A DNA stretch of 64,000 bases, taken from the NCBI RefSeq assembly GCF_022606355.1, contig NZ_JAHHZQ010000002.1, positions 310,001 through 374,000 of the forward strand, in the 5' to 3' direction. This document shows positions 17,194 to 25,955 of the stretch, in pieces; the stretch's first letter is position 1; each line of letters starts with the position of its first letter. The notes under the pieces are model-generated. The model was not told the origin of the DNA, did no database searches, and saw only the letters and a program-made list of their open reading frames with translations. A program made the translations under genes and the position numbers. This DNA is from Leifsonia shinshuensis. Its GTDB lineage: Bacteria > Actinomycetota > Actinomycetes > Actinomycetales > Microbacteriaceae.

Positions 17194-18170
17194 CGCAGCC
17201 ATCCCGCGACCTCGGTCGCCCAGTAGGTGAGCACGGCGTCGGCACCTGCGCGCCTGGCGCCGATCAGAGTCTCCTCGATCACGCGGTCACGGTCGATCCA
17301 GCCGTTCGCGGCGGCGGCCTCCACCATCGCGTACTCGCCGGAGACCTGGTAGGCCCACACCGGCACGTCGCTGATCGCGGCGACGTCGCTCAGCACGTCG
17401 AGGTAGCTCAGCGCCGGCTTCACCATCAGGATGTCGGCGCCCTCGTCGAGGTCGAGGCGCGCCTCGCGCAGGCCCTCGCGGCGGTTCGCCGGGTCCTGCT
17501 GGTAGGCGCGGCGGTCGCCGGAGAGCTGCGAGTCCACCGCCTCGCGGAACGGCCCGTAGAAACCGGACGCGTATTTCGCGGCGTACGCCAGGATGACGAC
17601 ATCGCTGCGGCCCGCCGCGTCGAGGGCGTCGCGGACGGCGGCCACCTGGCCGTCCATCATCCCGCTCAGACCGAGCAGTTGCGACCCGGCCTCGGCCTGT
17701 GCGATCGCCATGTCGCGATACCGCAGCAGTGTGGCGTCGTTGTCGACGTGGCCATCGGCGTCGAGCACGCCGCAGTGGCCGTGGTCGGTGAACTCGTCGA
17801 GGCACAGGTCGGTCTGCACGACGAGTGCGTCGCCGACCTCGTCGACGACCGCACGCGTGGCGACGTTGAGGATGCCGTCCGGGTCGGTCGCGGCGCTGCC
17901 GACCGCGTCCCTGACCTGCGGCACGCCGAAGAGCATGACCCCGCCGACGCCGGCCTCCGCGGCCTCGACGGCCGCGCGCTTCAGGGAGTCGAGACTGTGC
18001 TGGGCGACGCCCGGCATGGAGGCGATCGGGTGCGGCTCGGAGGCGCCCTCGCGCACGAAGAGCGGGAGGATCAGCTCGGCCGGATGGAGGCGGGTCTCGG
18101 CGGTCAGACGGCGCATTGCGGGCGACTGCCGAAGCCGTCGCGGCCGCACAACGGGATGCAACTCACTCAC
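17190..18170 (-). CDS. hemB: Porphobilinogen synthase (ALA dehydratase)
   Basis: Condenses two 5-aminolevulinates to porphobilinogen in the cytosol. The 326-residue protein keeps both active lysines ([15 protein letters not shown], Lys199; [11 protein letters not shown], Lys251). The metal loop reads [14 protein letters not shown]: Cys123, Asp125, Cys133. The classical zinc enzymes have three Cys and the Mg types have Asp/Ala, so this is a mixed site. The GTG start is 7 bases after minus-strand TAGGCT (18178-18183), so hemB-hemL may have its own leaderless promoter downstream of a hairpin that follows hemD. Confidence 0.95.
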   Translation of the reverse strand: MSELHPVVRPRRLRQSPAMRRLTAETRLHPAELILPLFVREGASEPHPIASMPGVAQHSLDSLKRAAVEAAEAGVGGVMLFGVPQVRDAVGSAATDPDGILNVATRAVVDEVGDALVVQTDLCLDEFTDHGHCGVLDADGHVDNDATLLRYRDMAIAQAEAGSQLLGLSGMMDGQVAAVRDALDAAGRSDVVILAYAAKYASGFYGPFREAVDSQLSGDRRAYQQDPANRREGLREARLDLDEGADILMVKPALSYLDVLSDVAAISDVPVWAYQVSGEYAMVEAAAANGWIDRDRVIEETLIGARRAGADAVLTYWATEVAGWLR

Positions 18171-18177
18171 TCTCCCC

Positions 18178-18183
18178 AGCCTA
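18178..18183 (-). promoter_or_regulatory. Candidate -10 box for hemB-hemL
   Basis: On the minus strand TAGGCT, then 7 bases, then GTG at 18170. It lies between the hemD-proximal hairpin and hemB, giving a possible separate transcript for the last two heme genes. Confidence 0.45.
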
Positions 18184-18216
18184 CGCCCGCGGCGCTGTGT
18201 GCCCGCCGCACGCCGT

Positions 18217-18288
18217 CAGCCATCGCTTCCTCACTTTCTCCCGCCCCTGCACGGCGTGTCGCGAGAGGAAGTGAGGAACAGCTGGCTG
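18217..18288. terminator. 72-bp imperfect inverted repeat after hemD
   Basis: Two 28-base arms (18217-18244 and 18261-18288) match at 23 positions around a 16-base loop. The arms carry TTCCTCACTT and its complement, with CAGCCA and TGGCTG at the ends. It begins 3 bases after the hemD stop codon in the reading direction. It may be a terminator or attenuator within the heme gene run. No U-tract follows. Confidence 0.55.
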
Positions 18289-18290
18289 GG

Positions 18291-19079
18291 TCAGGGGGTG
18301 GGGCGGCCGGTGGCGGCCGCGGCGACCGCCTCGATGAGGGACGCCGCCGTGCGCTCCTCGGCGATCACGTCCACGCGCAGCCCGTACTCGCGGGCGTCGC
18401 GCGCGGTCTGCGGGCCGATGGCCGCGACCAGCGTCGTCTCCGGGATGGGGCCGAGCTGCACCTGCACCTGCTCGGCCACCGAACCGGAGGTGACGAGGAT
18501 GGCCTGCACCAGCCCGTCGCGCACGTCGGCGACGATGTTCTCCGGCACGGGGATGCCGACGGTGCGGTAGGCGACGACGGACTCGACCTGGTGCCCGATG
18601 CGACGCAGCCCCTCGGTCAGGAGGGGCTTGGCGATCTCGGAACGCAGGGTGAGGATGCGCAGCGGCACGACGCCGTCGGTGGCGGCCTCCCACTCCTCCA
18701 GGAGCCCGCGCGCGGAGTTGTCCTCGGCGGGAACGAGGTCGACGGCGTAGCCCGCTGCGGCCAGGGCGGCGGCCGTGGTCTCGCCGACCGCCGCGATGCG
18801 GGTGGTCGGCGGAACCACGGCGCGCGCGGCGCTCAGGACGTCGACGGTGGTCGCGCTGGTGACGGTGACCCAGTCGAACCCGCCGTCGGCGAGGCGCGCC
18901 AGGGCGGCCTCCAGAGCCGGCGCATCGGCCGTCGGAGCGAAGTTGATCATCGCCGCGACGACAGGCGACGCGCCCTTCGCGCGCAGGTCGGCGGCGACGG
19001 AGTCGCCCCACGGGCCGCCCCGCGGTACAAGCACGCGCCAGCCGGCGAGCGGCTTCGGGGTGGTGGTCGTGGAGGTCAT
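18291..19079 (-). CDS. hemD: Uroporphyrinogen-III synthase
   Basis: Cyclises hydroxymethylbilane with inversion of ring D to uroporphyrinogen III. The 262-residue protein is weakly conserved, as usual for the family. Recognisable parts are GWRVLVPRGGPWG at the N terminus, FDWVTVTSATTVDVL (about residue 68), AAVGETTAAALAAAG, ILTLRSEIAKPLL and the late ILVTSGSVAEQV and AAIGPQTARDAREYG. The assignment rests on these plus the position after hemC. The ATG at 19079 overlaps the hemC stop by four bases. The open frame upstream of 19079 lies inside hemC and is not coding. Confidence 0.93.
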   Translation of the reverse strand: MTSTTTTPKPLAGWRVLVPRGGPWGDSVAADLRAKGASPVVAAMINFAPTADAPALEAALARLADGGFDWVTVTSATTVDVLSAARAVVPPTTRIAAVGETTAAALAAAGYAVDLVPAEDNSARGLLEEWEAATDGVVPLRILTLRSEIAKPLLTEGLRRIGHQVESVVAYRTVGIPVPENIVADVRDGLVQAILVTSGSVAEQVQVQLGPIPETTLVAAIGPQTARDAREYGLRVDVIAEERTAASLIEAVAAAATGRPTP

Positions 19080-20077
19080 CGCGTGCCCCCGAGGGGCGCC
19101 AGGTCGGCCGCCCCCGCTGCGAGCAGCTCGGCCACGACGCGCGCACCGACGTCGCGGGCCGCTTCGTCGAGATCGGCCGCGCCGAACGAGTCTGGCGTCG
19201 CTGCGTGGGACGCCGTCAGCCTCTCGGACCCGTCGGGCCGGTAGACCGTGGCGGTGAGGAAGAGCAGCCCGTCGTCGACGAGTGCCGAGGCGCCGATGGG
19301 TGCGGCGCAGCCCGCCTCCAACCCGGCGAGCACGGTGCGCTCCGCGGTCGCGCAAGCGTGGGTGGTCGCGTGATCGACGGCCTTCAGGGCGCGCGCGACG
19401 TCACCGCGCCCGGTCTGCTCACCCTCGCGGACCTCCAGCGCCAAGGCGCCCTGCCCTGGTGCGGTGGGAACCTGCGACAGGGCGAAGAAATCGGTGACGG
19501 CCTCCAGCCTGCCGAGCCGGCCGAGCCCCGCCGCGGCCAGGACGACGGCATCGAGGTCGCCCTCCGCCACCCTCCCGAGACGGGTGTCCACGTTGCCGCG
19601 GATGTCGATCACGTCGAGGTCGGGTCGCACCGATCTCAGCTGGGCGACGCGACGCGGCGACCCGGTGCCCACCTTCGCACCATCGGGCAACGTCTCGAGC
19701 GTCCAGTCCTCGCGGGCGCACAGCGCGTCGCGCGCATCGGCCCGCTTGGGCACGGCGCCGATGACCAGGCCGGGTGCTGGAGCGGTCGGGAGGTCTTTGA
19801 GCGAGTGCACGAGCAGGTCGCACTCGTCGGCCAGGAGCGCTTCGCGCAGCGCGGTGGCGAAGACGCCGGTGCCGCCCAGGTCGGACAGCGACTCCCGAGA
19901 CGTGTCGCCATGCGTCGTGATGGTCACCAGCTCGACGTCGAGCGCGGTCGCCCGCGCGATCGACTCGGCGACGGCGCGGGTCTGCGCGACCGCCAGTGCG
20001 CTTCCGCGGGTGCCGATGCGGAGCACGCCGTCCCGCTTCTCCGCGCGGCCCTCGGCGAGGCTCACCGTGCCGGTCAC
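19076..20077 (-). CDS. hemC: Hydroxymethylbilane synthase (porphobilinogen deaminase)
   Basis: Polymerises four porphobilinogens to hydroxymethylbilane on a covalent dipyrromethane cofactor. The 333-residue protein starts LRIGTRGSALAVAQT (about residue 19). It has VHSLKDLPT with the catalytic Asp (about 95), KVGTGSPRRVAQL, AAAGLGRLGR, APGQGALALEVR and the cofactor cysteine in LEAGCAAPIGA (Cys257). GTG at 20077 forms a GTGA overlap with the hemH stop and starts the conserved region correctly. The frame stays open to 20482, but that part is antisense to hemH codon usage and is rejected. Confidence 0.95.
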   Translation of the reverse strand: MTGTVSLAEGRAEKRDGVLRIGTRGSALAVAQTRAVAESIARATALDVELVTITTHGDTSRESLSDLGGTGVFATALREALLADECDLLVHSLKDLPTAPAPGLVIGAVPKRADARDALCAREDWTLETLPDGAKVGTGSPRRVAQLRSVRPDLDVIDIRGNVDTRLGRVAEGDLDAVVLAAAGLGRLGRLEAVTDFFALSQVPTAPGQGALALEVREGEQTGRGDVARALKAVDHATTHACATAERTVLAGLEAGCAAPIGASALVDDGLLFLTATVYRPDGSERLTASHAATPDSFGAADLDEAARDVGARVVAELLAAGAADLAPLGGTR

Positions 20078-21255
20078 GGCGCGAGCCCCGCTGCGGCGGG
20101 CTTGAAGCCCAGTCGCACGTTCTCGCAGCACCCCGGCCGGCACACGTCGTACCAGGGGCCGAGCGAGGTCAGGGCCGGTCGCTGGTCGACCGGCACACCG
20201 TCGCGCCGCTCGAGCACGAGATCCACGAGTCCCTGCACGTACTTCGCGTGCGTGCCGGGGGTCGGGACGCGGACGGCGACGAGGCCGTTCTCCTCGCTGG
20301 TCTCCATCGCCTCGTTGTCGAGGTCCCAGAGCACCTCCATGTGGTCGCTCACGAAGCCGAGCGGCACGATCACGACGGCCTTGGCTCCGAGCGCGGGGAG
20401 CTCCGCGATGCGGTCGTTGATGTCGGGCTCCAGCCACGGCATCGACGGCGGGCCCGAGCGGGACTGGTAGACGAGATCCCACCCGATCGTGCCGCCGGTC
20501 GCCGCGTGCGAGACGACCTCGGCGACGGCGAGGTGCTGGGCCGCATAGGCGCCGCCCTCTCCGAAGCCGCGCTCGGCCGGACCGGACTTGGCCGCGTCGG
20601 TCGACGGGATGGAGTGCGTCGAGTAGAGGATGCGGATCTCGGTGGCCGGGTCGATGCCCGGCACCTTCTCCTGCAGCTCAGCGACGGCGTTCTTGACACC
20701 CTCGATGAAGGGCTCGACGAAGCCGGGGTGGTCGAAGAACTGGCGCACCTTGTCGATCTGGATCGTGCCCTCCAGCCCCGTCTCCTCCAGCACGCGGGCG
20801 AAGTCCTCGCGGTACTGGCGGCAGCTCGAGTAGGAGGAGTACGCGCTCGTGGCGATCGCGATGATGCGCGTGAAGCCGCGCTCCTGGGCCTCGCGCAGCG
20901 CGTCTTCGAGGTAGGGATCCCAGTTGCGGTTGCCCCACAGCACGGGCAGGTCGATGCCGCGCGAGGCGAGCTCTGCCTCCAACGCCGCTTTGAGCTCCCG
21001 GTTCTGGTCGTTGATCGGGCTCACGCCGCCGAAGTGGCGGTAGTGGTGCGCCACCTCCTCGAGACGCTCCTCGGGGATGCCGCGGCCGCGGGTCACGTTG
21101 CGGAGGAAGGGGATGACGTCGTCCTGGCCCTCGGGGCCACCGAACCCGGCGAGCAGGATCGCGTCGTAGGCCACCGGCTCCGTGACGTGCTCGGCTCCGG
21201 ACGCGGCGGCCGGCGTGGCGGCCAGGACGCGCGGGGCAGCCTCGGTCCCCGTCAC
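20074..21255 (-). CDS. hemH: Coproporphyrin III ferrochelatase
   Basis: Inserts Fe2+ into the porphyrin; in Gram-positive bacteria the substrate is coproporphyrin III (CpfC type). The 393-residue protein shows AILLAGFGGPEGQDDVIPFL (about residue 30), FGGVSPINDQN, VLWGNRNWDPYL, the ILYSTHSIP metal-site His (about 210), WDLVYQSRSGPP, WLEPDI and IVPLGFVSDHMEVLWDLD with its catalytic-region His/Glu. The C terminus ends with a Cys pair (CRPGCC), typical of actinobacterial enzymes that bind a 2Fe-2S cluster. The GTG start overlaps the hemQ stop. Confidence 0.94.
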   Translation of the reverse strand: MTGTEAAPRVLAATPAAASGAEHVTEPVAYDAILLAGFGGPEGQDDVIPFLRNVTRGRGIPEERLEEVAHHYRHFGGVSPINDQNRELKAALEAELASRGIDLPVLWGNRNWDPYLEDALREAQERGFTRIIAIATSAYSSYSSCRQYREDFARVLEETGLEGTIQIDKVRQFFDHPGFVEPFIEGVKNAVAELQEKVPGIDPATEIRILYSTHSIPSTDAAKSGPAERGFGEGGAYAAQHLAVAEVVSHAATGGTIGWDLVYQSRSGPPSMPWLEPDINDRIAELPALGAKAVVIVPLGFVSDHMEVLWDLDNEAMETSEENGLVAVRVPTPGTHAKYVQGLVDLVLERRDGVPVDQRPALTSLGPWYDVCRPGCCENVRLGFKPAAAGLAP

Positions 21256-21986
21256 TGGAGGACCTCCACGACCTCGGCCGGCAGGATGCGGCGGCCGGTG
21301 AAGAACGGCACCTCTTCGCGTACGTGGCGGCGGGCCTCCGTGTAGCGCAGGTCACGCATCACGTCGACGAGGTCGGTCAGCTCGTCGGCCTCCAGCGGGA
21401 GGATCCACTCGTAGTCGCCGAGCGCGAACGACGCGACGGTGTTGGCGAGGACCCCGCGGAAGGCCGCACCCTTGCGGCCGTGCTCGGCCAGCATCTGCGA
21501 CCGCTCCTCGTCGGGCAGCAGGTACCACTCGTAGCTGCGGACGAACGGGTAGACGCAGAGCCAACCCTTCGGCTCCTTGCCGCGCAGGAAGCCCGGCACG
21601 TGCGACCGGTTGAACTCGGCGTCGCGGTGCACGCCCATGGCGTTCCAGGTGGGGAGCAGCGCCTTGAAGAGCTGTGTGCGCCGGAGCTGGCGGAGTCCCC
21701 ACTGCAGCGCCTCGGCTTCCGGGCCGTGCAGCCAGATCATGAGGTCGGCGTCGGCGCGGAGCCCGCTCACATCGTACAGTCCACGGGTGGTGACGTCGTG
21801 CAGCTCGAGGTCGGCGATCACGCCTTCGAGCTCCTGCACCGCGCGGGGGACGTCGGTGCCGTCGAGGTCGTCGGGGCGCGCCGGGTCGCGGCGCAGAACA
21901 GCCCAGAGGGTGAAACCGCTGGGGTTCTCGGGGGTGCTGGATTCGGGGGAGGTCGACTCTGCCGGAGCGGCAGCCGGGGTACTCAT
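21252..21986 (-). CDS. hemQ: Coproheme decarboxylase (chlorite dismutase family)
   Basis: Last step of the coproporphyrin-dependent route: oxidative decarboxylation of coproheme to heme b. The 244-residue protein follows the actinobacterial ChdC pattern. A Pro/Ser-rich N-terminal extension precedes FTLWAVLRRDP (about residue 25), then LMIWLHGPEAEALQW, FLRGKEPKGWLCVYPFVRSY with the probable catalytic Tyr146, EWYLLPDEERSQML and the late FALGDYEWILPLEAD. It sits between the envelope-protein trio and hemH and overlaps hemH by four bases. Confidence 0.94.
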   Translation of the reverse strand: MSTPAAAPAESTSPESSTPENPSGFTLWAVLRRDPARPDDLDGTDVPRAVQELEGVIADLELHDVTTRGLYDVSGLRADADLMIWLHGPEAEALQWGLRQLRRTQLFKALLPTWNAMGVHRDAEFNRSHVPGFLRGKEPKGWLCVYPFVRSYEWYLLPDEERSQMLAEHGRKGAAFRGVLANTVASFALGDYEWILPLEADELTDLVDVMRDLRYTEARRHVREEVPFFTGRRILPAEVVEVLQ

Positions 21987-22074
21987 ACCGACAGTCTCCC
22001 TCGCAAACCTGTGAAGGCAAAAACGCCTCGGTCGCCCGATACCTCGGTGGCCGGGACTTCAGCGGCCGAGGACT

Positions 22075-22290
22075 TCAGCGGCGGCGTGCCGCCACGATCC
22101 CCCAGACGGCCCCGCCGACCGCGACGGCCACCCCGAGCGCGAGTCCGACGAGGGCGAGCGGGTTGTCATCGCGCAGCCTGCGCACGCGTTCGGCCGTGCG
22201 CTTGGGCACGTTCAGCTTGTAGGTGATCGCGTCGACGGTGGCGGCCAGGTCGGCGCGAGCGCGTTCGACATCGCTGCGGTCAGTTGTCAT
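22075..22290 (-). CDS. DUF3618 domain protein
   Basis: A 71-residue protein. RSDVERARADLAATVDAITYKL is the DUF3618 helix, followed by a basic stretch, one membrane helix (LALVGLALGVAVAVGGAVWGIV) and a basic AARRR end. Function unknown. It overlaps the start of the holin-like gene upstream by 11 bases. YtxH-like, holin-like and DUF3618 proteins commonly occur together in actinobacteria and look like membrane-associated stress or envelope proteins. Here the trio interrupts the heme gene order. Confidence 0.8.
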   Translation of the reverse strand: MTTDRSDVERARADLAATVDAITYKLNVPKRTAERVRRLRDDNPLALVGLALGVAVAVGGAVWGIVAARRR

Positions 22291-22690
22291 ACCGTCCCAG
22301 CCCCTTCAGTGCGTCGATGTCGGTCTTGACGCTCGCGATCGTCTCCGTCGGAGCCACGCCGTTCATCCGCTTGAGCGACGAGACGCCGATCAGGACGAGG
22401 ACGGCGGCGATGATCAGGAGGGCGCCGAAGACGATGAGAGCGGAGGCCCAGCCGGGAAGGACGACTGCGAGCCCGAGGATCGCGGCCGCGACGAGGACGC
22501 CCAGTGCGAAGAACAGAAACGCGGCAGCACCGACGAAGAGCCCTATGCCGATGCCGGCATACTTCGCCTTCTCGGCGAGCTCCGCCCGGAGATGGGCCAA
22601 CTCGGCCTTCAGCAGCTCGATGAGCAGCCGTGGCAGGGCCGTGATCAACTCGCCCAGCGATTGCGATCCGGCCCGTTCTCGATCGGTCAT
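22280..22690 (-). CDS. Phage holin superfamily III-like membrane protein
   Basis: A 136-residue protein with two hydrophobic segments (GIGLFVGAAAFLFFALGVLV at about 50 and the ALIVFGALLIIAAVLVLIGV stretch at about 85), matching the actinobacterial holin-like family (Phage_holin_3_6). An amphipathic N terminus (LGELITALPRLLIELLKAEL) precedes them. Despite the name it is a common chromosomal gene, and no phage genes are near. It is the middle member of the three-gene cassette. Confidence 0.8.
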   Translation of the reverse strand: MTDRERAGSQSLGELITALPRLLIELLKAELAHLRAELAEKAKYAGIGIGLFVGAAAFLFFALGVLVAAAILGLAVVLPGWASALIVFGALLIIAAVLVLIGVSSLKRMNGVAPTETIASVKTDIDALKGLGRYDN

Positions 22691-22725
22691 CCGCTCACCT
22701 GCCCCTTCGGACGCGACGACATCCG

Positions 22726-23055
22726 CTACTCCTGGGAATCATCCCGAGTCTGATCATCCCGTGCTTGCGGAACGACGGCCACCCCCGACGGCCCCGGATC
22801 CGGCACGCGCGACTCCCGGCGGCGGTCGTTCGCGCGCACGACGGCCTTCTTGACCGTGACGTAGACGGCCTCGGGGAACTCTCCGACCTTCTCGGCCACG
22901 AAATCCTCGACGGCGTTCACCTGCTTCTGCACCCCTGGGGATTCCCAGACCTTGAGCGCGGCCGACTTCATCTGGTCGTACCGTTTGCGTCCAGCCCGGG
23001 TGCCGAGCACGTAACCCACCGCCGCGCCCGTCACGAAGAGAAGCTTTCCCCGCAT
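22726..23055 (-). CDS. YtxH-like small membrane-anchored protein
   Basis: A 109-residue protein. The N-terminal MRGKLLFVTGAAVGYVLGTR forms a membrane anchor with the GYxxGTRAGRKRYDQ motif of YtxH/general-stress-type proteins. A helical middle and a charged disordered tail rich in Arg and Asp follow. It begins 7 bases after the hemY stop with a GAGGTGAGGG ribosome site, so it is read on the heme transcript. Role unknown. Confidence 0.75.
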   Translation of the reverse strand: MRGKLLFVTGAAVGYVLGTRAGRKRYDQMKSAALKVWESPGVQKQVNAVEDFVAEKVGEFPEAVYVTVKKAVVRANDRRRESRVPDPGPSGVAVVPQARDDQTRDDSQE

Positions 23056-23062
23056 TCGTCCC

Positions 23063-24676
23063 TCACCTCTCCAGGTCGTCGGTCAGTGACTTCCAGCGTA
23101 GACCCCGTGCCCGCTCCGCCACCCGGCGTGCGTCCGGGATGACGGACGCCAGCCCGGTGCCGGTCAGCCAGGAGCCGGTCACCTCGACGCCCTCGATCTT
23201 CTCGACCTCGTCACGGACGCGCGTGATGCGTTCCCGCTGCCCCACTGTCGCATAGGGAAGCGCGTTCGTCCAGGGGGTCCGGGCGAATGCGGAGACATCG
23301 GATGCCGCGAGCGGAATATTCAACAGCGCTGCAGCGTCCGCGACCGCGCGCTCACGCAGTTCGGCATCGCTCAGGCCGAGCGTCGCCGCCGGGCGACCCG
23401 CCCGGCCGTAGGACAGCCGGACCACGTGACGACCGGATCCCGCGGCCTGGGCCACCCAGGCCCACTTGGCGCTGGAGTGCGTCATCGCCTTCGCCCCGAC
23501 CCCGGAGGGTTCGCCGTCGGCGACGAGCACACCGGTGCCGACGGGCGCGTCGCCGACACGGTCGTCGGTGAGCACCAGGGTCACGAGCTCCACGCTCGAT
23601 GCGGCCGGCCAGTCGAGTGCCGCGAGTTCGGCCAGCCCGTCGTCGAGGCCGGGCAGGAGGGCGAGCGCCGCGTCTGCAGGTGCGGTCACGACGAGGACGT
23701 CGGCGTCGACGGACGAGCCGTCGGCGAGGCGAAGGGTCCAGCGCGCGCGGCGCTCGTCGTCGGGAGCGCTCTCCTGCTGAGTCGCGCCGCCGGGTGCGGC
23801 GTCGTCGTCCAGACCGGCGAGAGCCTCCTCGGCTGCGACGGCGGCGAGCTCCTCCGGGTCCGGCGCCACCCACGGCGACACCGAGACGACGGCGGCGTCC
23901 GTGCGGATCGCGCCGCCTCGGGCGACGATGTCGTCGGCGAGCGCCGCCGGCAGCCTCCACATCCCGCCGTGGATGCCCTGCACTGCGCTGCCCGCCTTCG
24001 CGGACGAGCGCAGATCGCCGACCGCTCCGGACAGCGAACCGAGCCGGGTCAGGGCGGCGTTGAGCCCGGGCGCGACGACATCGACGTCCAGGTCGTCGGG
24101 GTTCGCCGAATAGACGCCGGTGACGACGGGCGACACCAGCTCGTCGAGGACCTTCGATCCCATCCGCTTGCGGACGAGCGTGCCGAGACGCCGCTCCTGG
24201 CCGATCTTGAGCACCGGCATCAGCCTGTCGAGGTAGGCGCGAAGCGCACCTCCCCAGCCGATGGCGGCGACGACGTCACTGGCCAGCGGCGAGCTGGGGA
24301 TCCCTAGGAGGCCGGCCTTCGGCAGGGGGACGCTGCGCGTGCCGTTGCGCACCCAGGCGCCCGCGGGGTTCGGCGTGACGATCTCGTCGGCGAGGTCGAG
24401 GTCCTCCAGCAGAGCGGCGACGTGGCCGCCGCGCGTCGCGAAGCTCTCGGCTCCCGCGTCGAGCGTCAGGCCGTCGAGCTCCAGCGGCGCGACGGAGCCG
24501 CCGACGCGGCCGGACGCCTCCAGCACCGTGACCGAGAACCCCGGCCGGGCGCACTCCCGCGCCACCACCAGGCCGGAAACGCCTCCGCCGACCACGGCGA
24601 TGCGCGTGGCGGGTGCCTCGATGGCGTGCCGGACCTCCGCCGCGACCGCGTCGTGGTCGAAGGGCTCCGAGGTCAT
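23063..24676 (-). CDS. hemY: Coproporphyrinogen III oxidase, FAD type (CgoX/HemY)
   Basis: FAD enzyme that oxidises coproporphyrinogen III to coproporphyrin III in the Gram-positive pathway. The 537-residue protein has the dinucleotide fold RIAVVGGGVSGLVVARECA (about residue 25), the amine-oxidase-type VLEASGRVGGSV, LDAGAESFATRGG and the C-terminal VTGSWLTGTGLASVIPDA flavin-binding end. An insertion of acidic Ala/Glu-rich sequence (about residues 280-325) is longer than usual. ATG 24676 overlaps the hemE stop as ATGA. The frame upstream of 24676 lies inside hemE. Confidence 0.92.
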   Translation of the reverse strand: MTSEPFDHDAVAAEVRHAIEAPATRIAVVGGGVSGLVVARECARPGFSVTVLEASGRVGGSVAPLELDGLTLDAGAESFATRGGHVAALLEDLDLADEIVTPNPAGAWVRNGTRSVPLPKAGLLGIPSSPLASDVVAAIGWGGALRAYLDRLMPVLKIGQERRLGTLVRKRMGSKVLDELVSPVVTGVYSANPDDLDVDVVAPGLNAALTRLGSLSGAVGDLRSSAKAGSAVQGIHGGMWRLPAALADDIVARGGAIRTDAAVVSVSPWVAPDPEELAAVAAEEALAGLDDDAAPGGATQQESAPDDERRARWTLRLADGSSVDADVLVVTAPADAALALLPGLDDGLAELAALDWPAASSVELVTLVLTDDRVGDAPVGTGVLVADGEPSGVGAKAMTHSSAKWAWVAQAAGSGRHVVRLSYGRAGRPAATLGLSDAELRERAVADAAALLNIPLAASDVSAFARTPWTNALPYATVGQRERITRVRDEVEKIEGVEVTGSWLTGTGLASVIPDARRVAERARGLRWKSLTDDLER

Positions 24677-25842
24677 GGCCGCCACCCGTGGACGAGCTCG
24701 ACCACGCGGGTCAGCACGGTCGGGTCGGTCTCGGGCGGCACACCGTGGCCCAGGTTCAGCACGTGCGCCGGGGCCTCGCGCCCACGCGTCAAGACGTCGA
24801 CGACGTGCGCGGACAGCACCTCCCACGGCGCGTCCAGCATCGCCGGGTCGACGTTGCCCTGCACCGGCACGACGTGGCCGAGTCGTCTCGCGGCTTCGTC
24901 GAGCGGGGTGCGGTAGTCGACGCCGACGGTGTCGGCGCCCACGTCGTGCATCGCCTTGAGCAGCTCGCCGGTGCCGACGCCGAAGTGGACGATCGGCACG
25001 TTGCGCACAAGTGGTTCGTCGGTCGCGGGCGTCGCTCCGGCCTCCGTCGTGTCGGGGGCCTCGGCAGCCTCAGGCTGTGCCACCTCATAGGTCAGGTCGC
25101 GCACGTGCGAGAGGGCGCGCGCCGACGCAGGGGCCACGTGCTCGACGTAGTCGCGCAGCGAGAGCGAACCCGCCCACGAGTCGAAGAGCTGGGCGGCGCT
25201 CGCGCCCGCGAGCAGCTGGGCCCGGAGGAACGCGCCGGTCACGTCGGCACTCCACGCCATGAGCCGCGACCAGGTCTGCGGGTCGGCGTGCATCATCGTG
25301 CGGGCACGGATGTGATCCTTCGACGGGCCGCCCTCGACGAGGTAGGCGGCCAGCGTGAAAGGCGCCCCGGCGAAACCGATGAGCGGCGTGCTCCCCAGCT
25401 CCGCCGTCGTCAGCCGCACGGCCTCCGCGATCGGCGCGAAGGTCGCCGCGTCGAGGGACGCGGGGTCGACCTCCTCCAGCCGTGCGACGTCGGCCGCGGT
25501 GCGCACCGGCTGCTCGAACACGGGGCCACGGCCGGGCTGGATCTCCACAGCGACGCCGGCCAGCTTGAGCGGCACGACGATGTCGCTGAAGAAGATGCCG
25601 GCGTCCACGCCGTGCCTGCGCACCGGCTGCAGGGTGATCTCGCTGGCCATCGCCGGCTCCAGGCACGCGTCGAGCATGCGGGTGCCGACCCGGAGCTCGC
25701 GGTACTCCGGCAGGGAGCGGCCGGCCTGGCGCATGAACCAGACGGGAACGACCTCCTGCCGCTCGCCGTGATAGGAGCGAACGAGGCGGCTGTCGGCGGT
25801 GAGGCCTGCGGAGAGCGGGTGGGACGGGTCGAGGGAGGTCAC
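24673..25842 (-). CDS. hemE: Uroporphyrinogen decarboxylase
   Basis: Decarboxylates the four acetate chains of uroporphyrinogen III to give coproporphyrinogen III. The 389-residue enzyme has [19 protein letters not shown] (about residue 33), [38 protein letters not shown] and the end [13 protein letters not shown]. It is about 35-40 residues longer than typical. The extra part is a low-complexity Ala/Glu/Thr/Pro insertion at about residues 252-275 (25017-25090), in the loop before [14 protein letters not shown]. The GTG start is divergent from hemA and 113 bp away. Confidence 0.94.
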   Translation of the reverse strand: MTSLDPSHPLSAGLTADSRLVRSYHGERQEVVPVWFMRQAGRSLPEYRELRVGTRMLDACLEPAMASEITLQPVRRHGVDAGIFFSDIVVPLKLAGVAVEIQPGRGPVFEQPVRTAADVARLEEVDPASLDAATFAPIAEAVRLTTAELGSTPLIGFAGAPFTLAAYLVEGGPSKDHIRARTMMHADPQTWSRLMAWSADVTGAFLRAQLLAGASAAQLFDSWAGSLSLRDYVEHVAPASARALSHVRDLTYEVAQPEAAEAPDTTEAGATPATDEPLVRNVPIVHFGVGTGELLKAMHDVGADTVGVDYRTPLDEAARRLGHVVPVQGNVDPAMLDAPWEVLSAHVVDVLTRGREAPAHVLNLGHGVPPETDPTVLTRVVELVHGWRP

Positions 25843-25942
25843 CCGACCATTCTCCCAGGGACGAATCTGCCAATCCTCCGGGAATCTCGCGGACGGTCCC
25901 CGCGACGGGGTATCTCGATTCGAGGAACGCCGACGGCGAGCG

Positions 25943-25948
25943 TAGGCT
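25943..25948 (+). promoter_or_regulatory. Candidate -10 box of hemA
   Basis: TAGGCT, then 7 bases (TTCCCCC), then GTG at 25956. A leaderless hemA transcript would exclude leader-based control. Confidence 0.5.
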
Positions 25949-25955
25949 TTCCCCC

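Noticed and set aside
22280-22690. Prophage remnant suggested by the holin-like gene
   Set aside because: No other phage genes or attachment repeats; the family is a common chromosomal one in actinobacteria.
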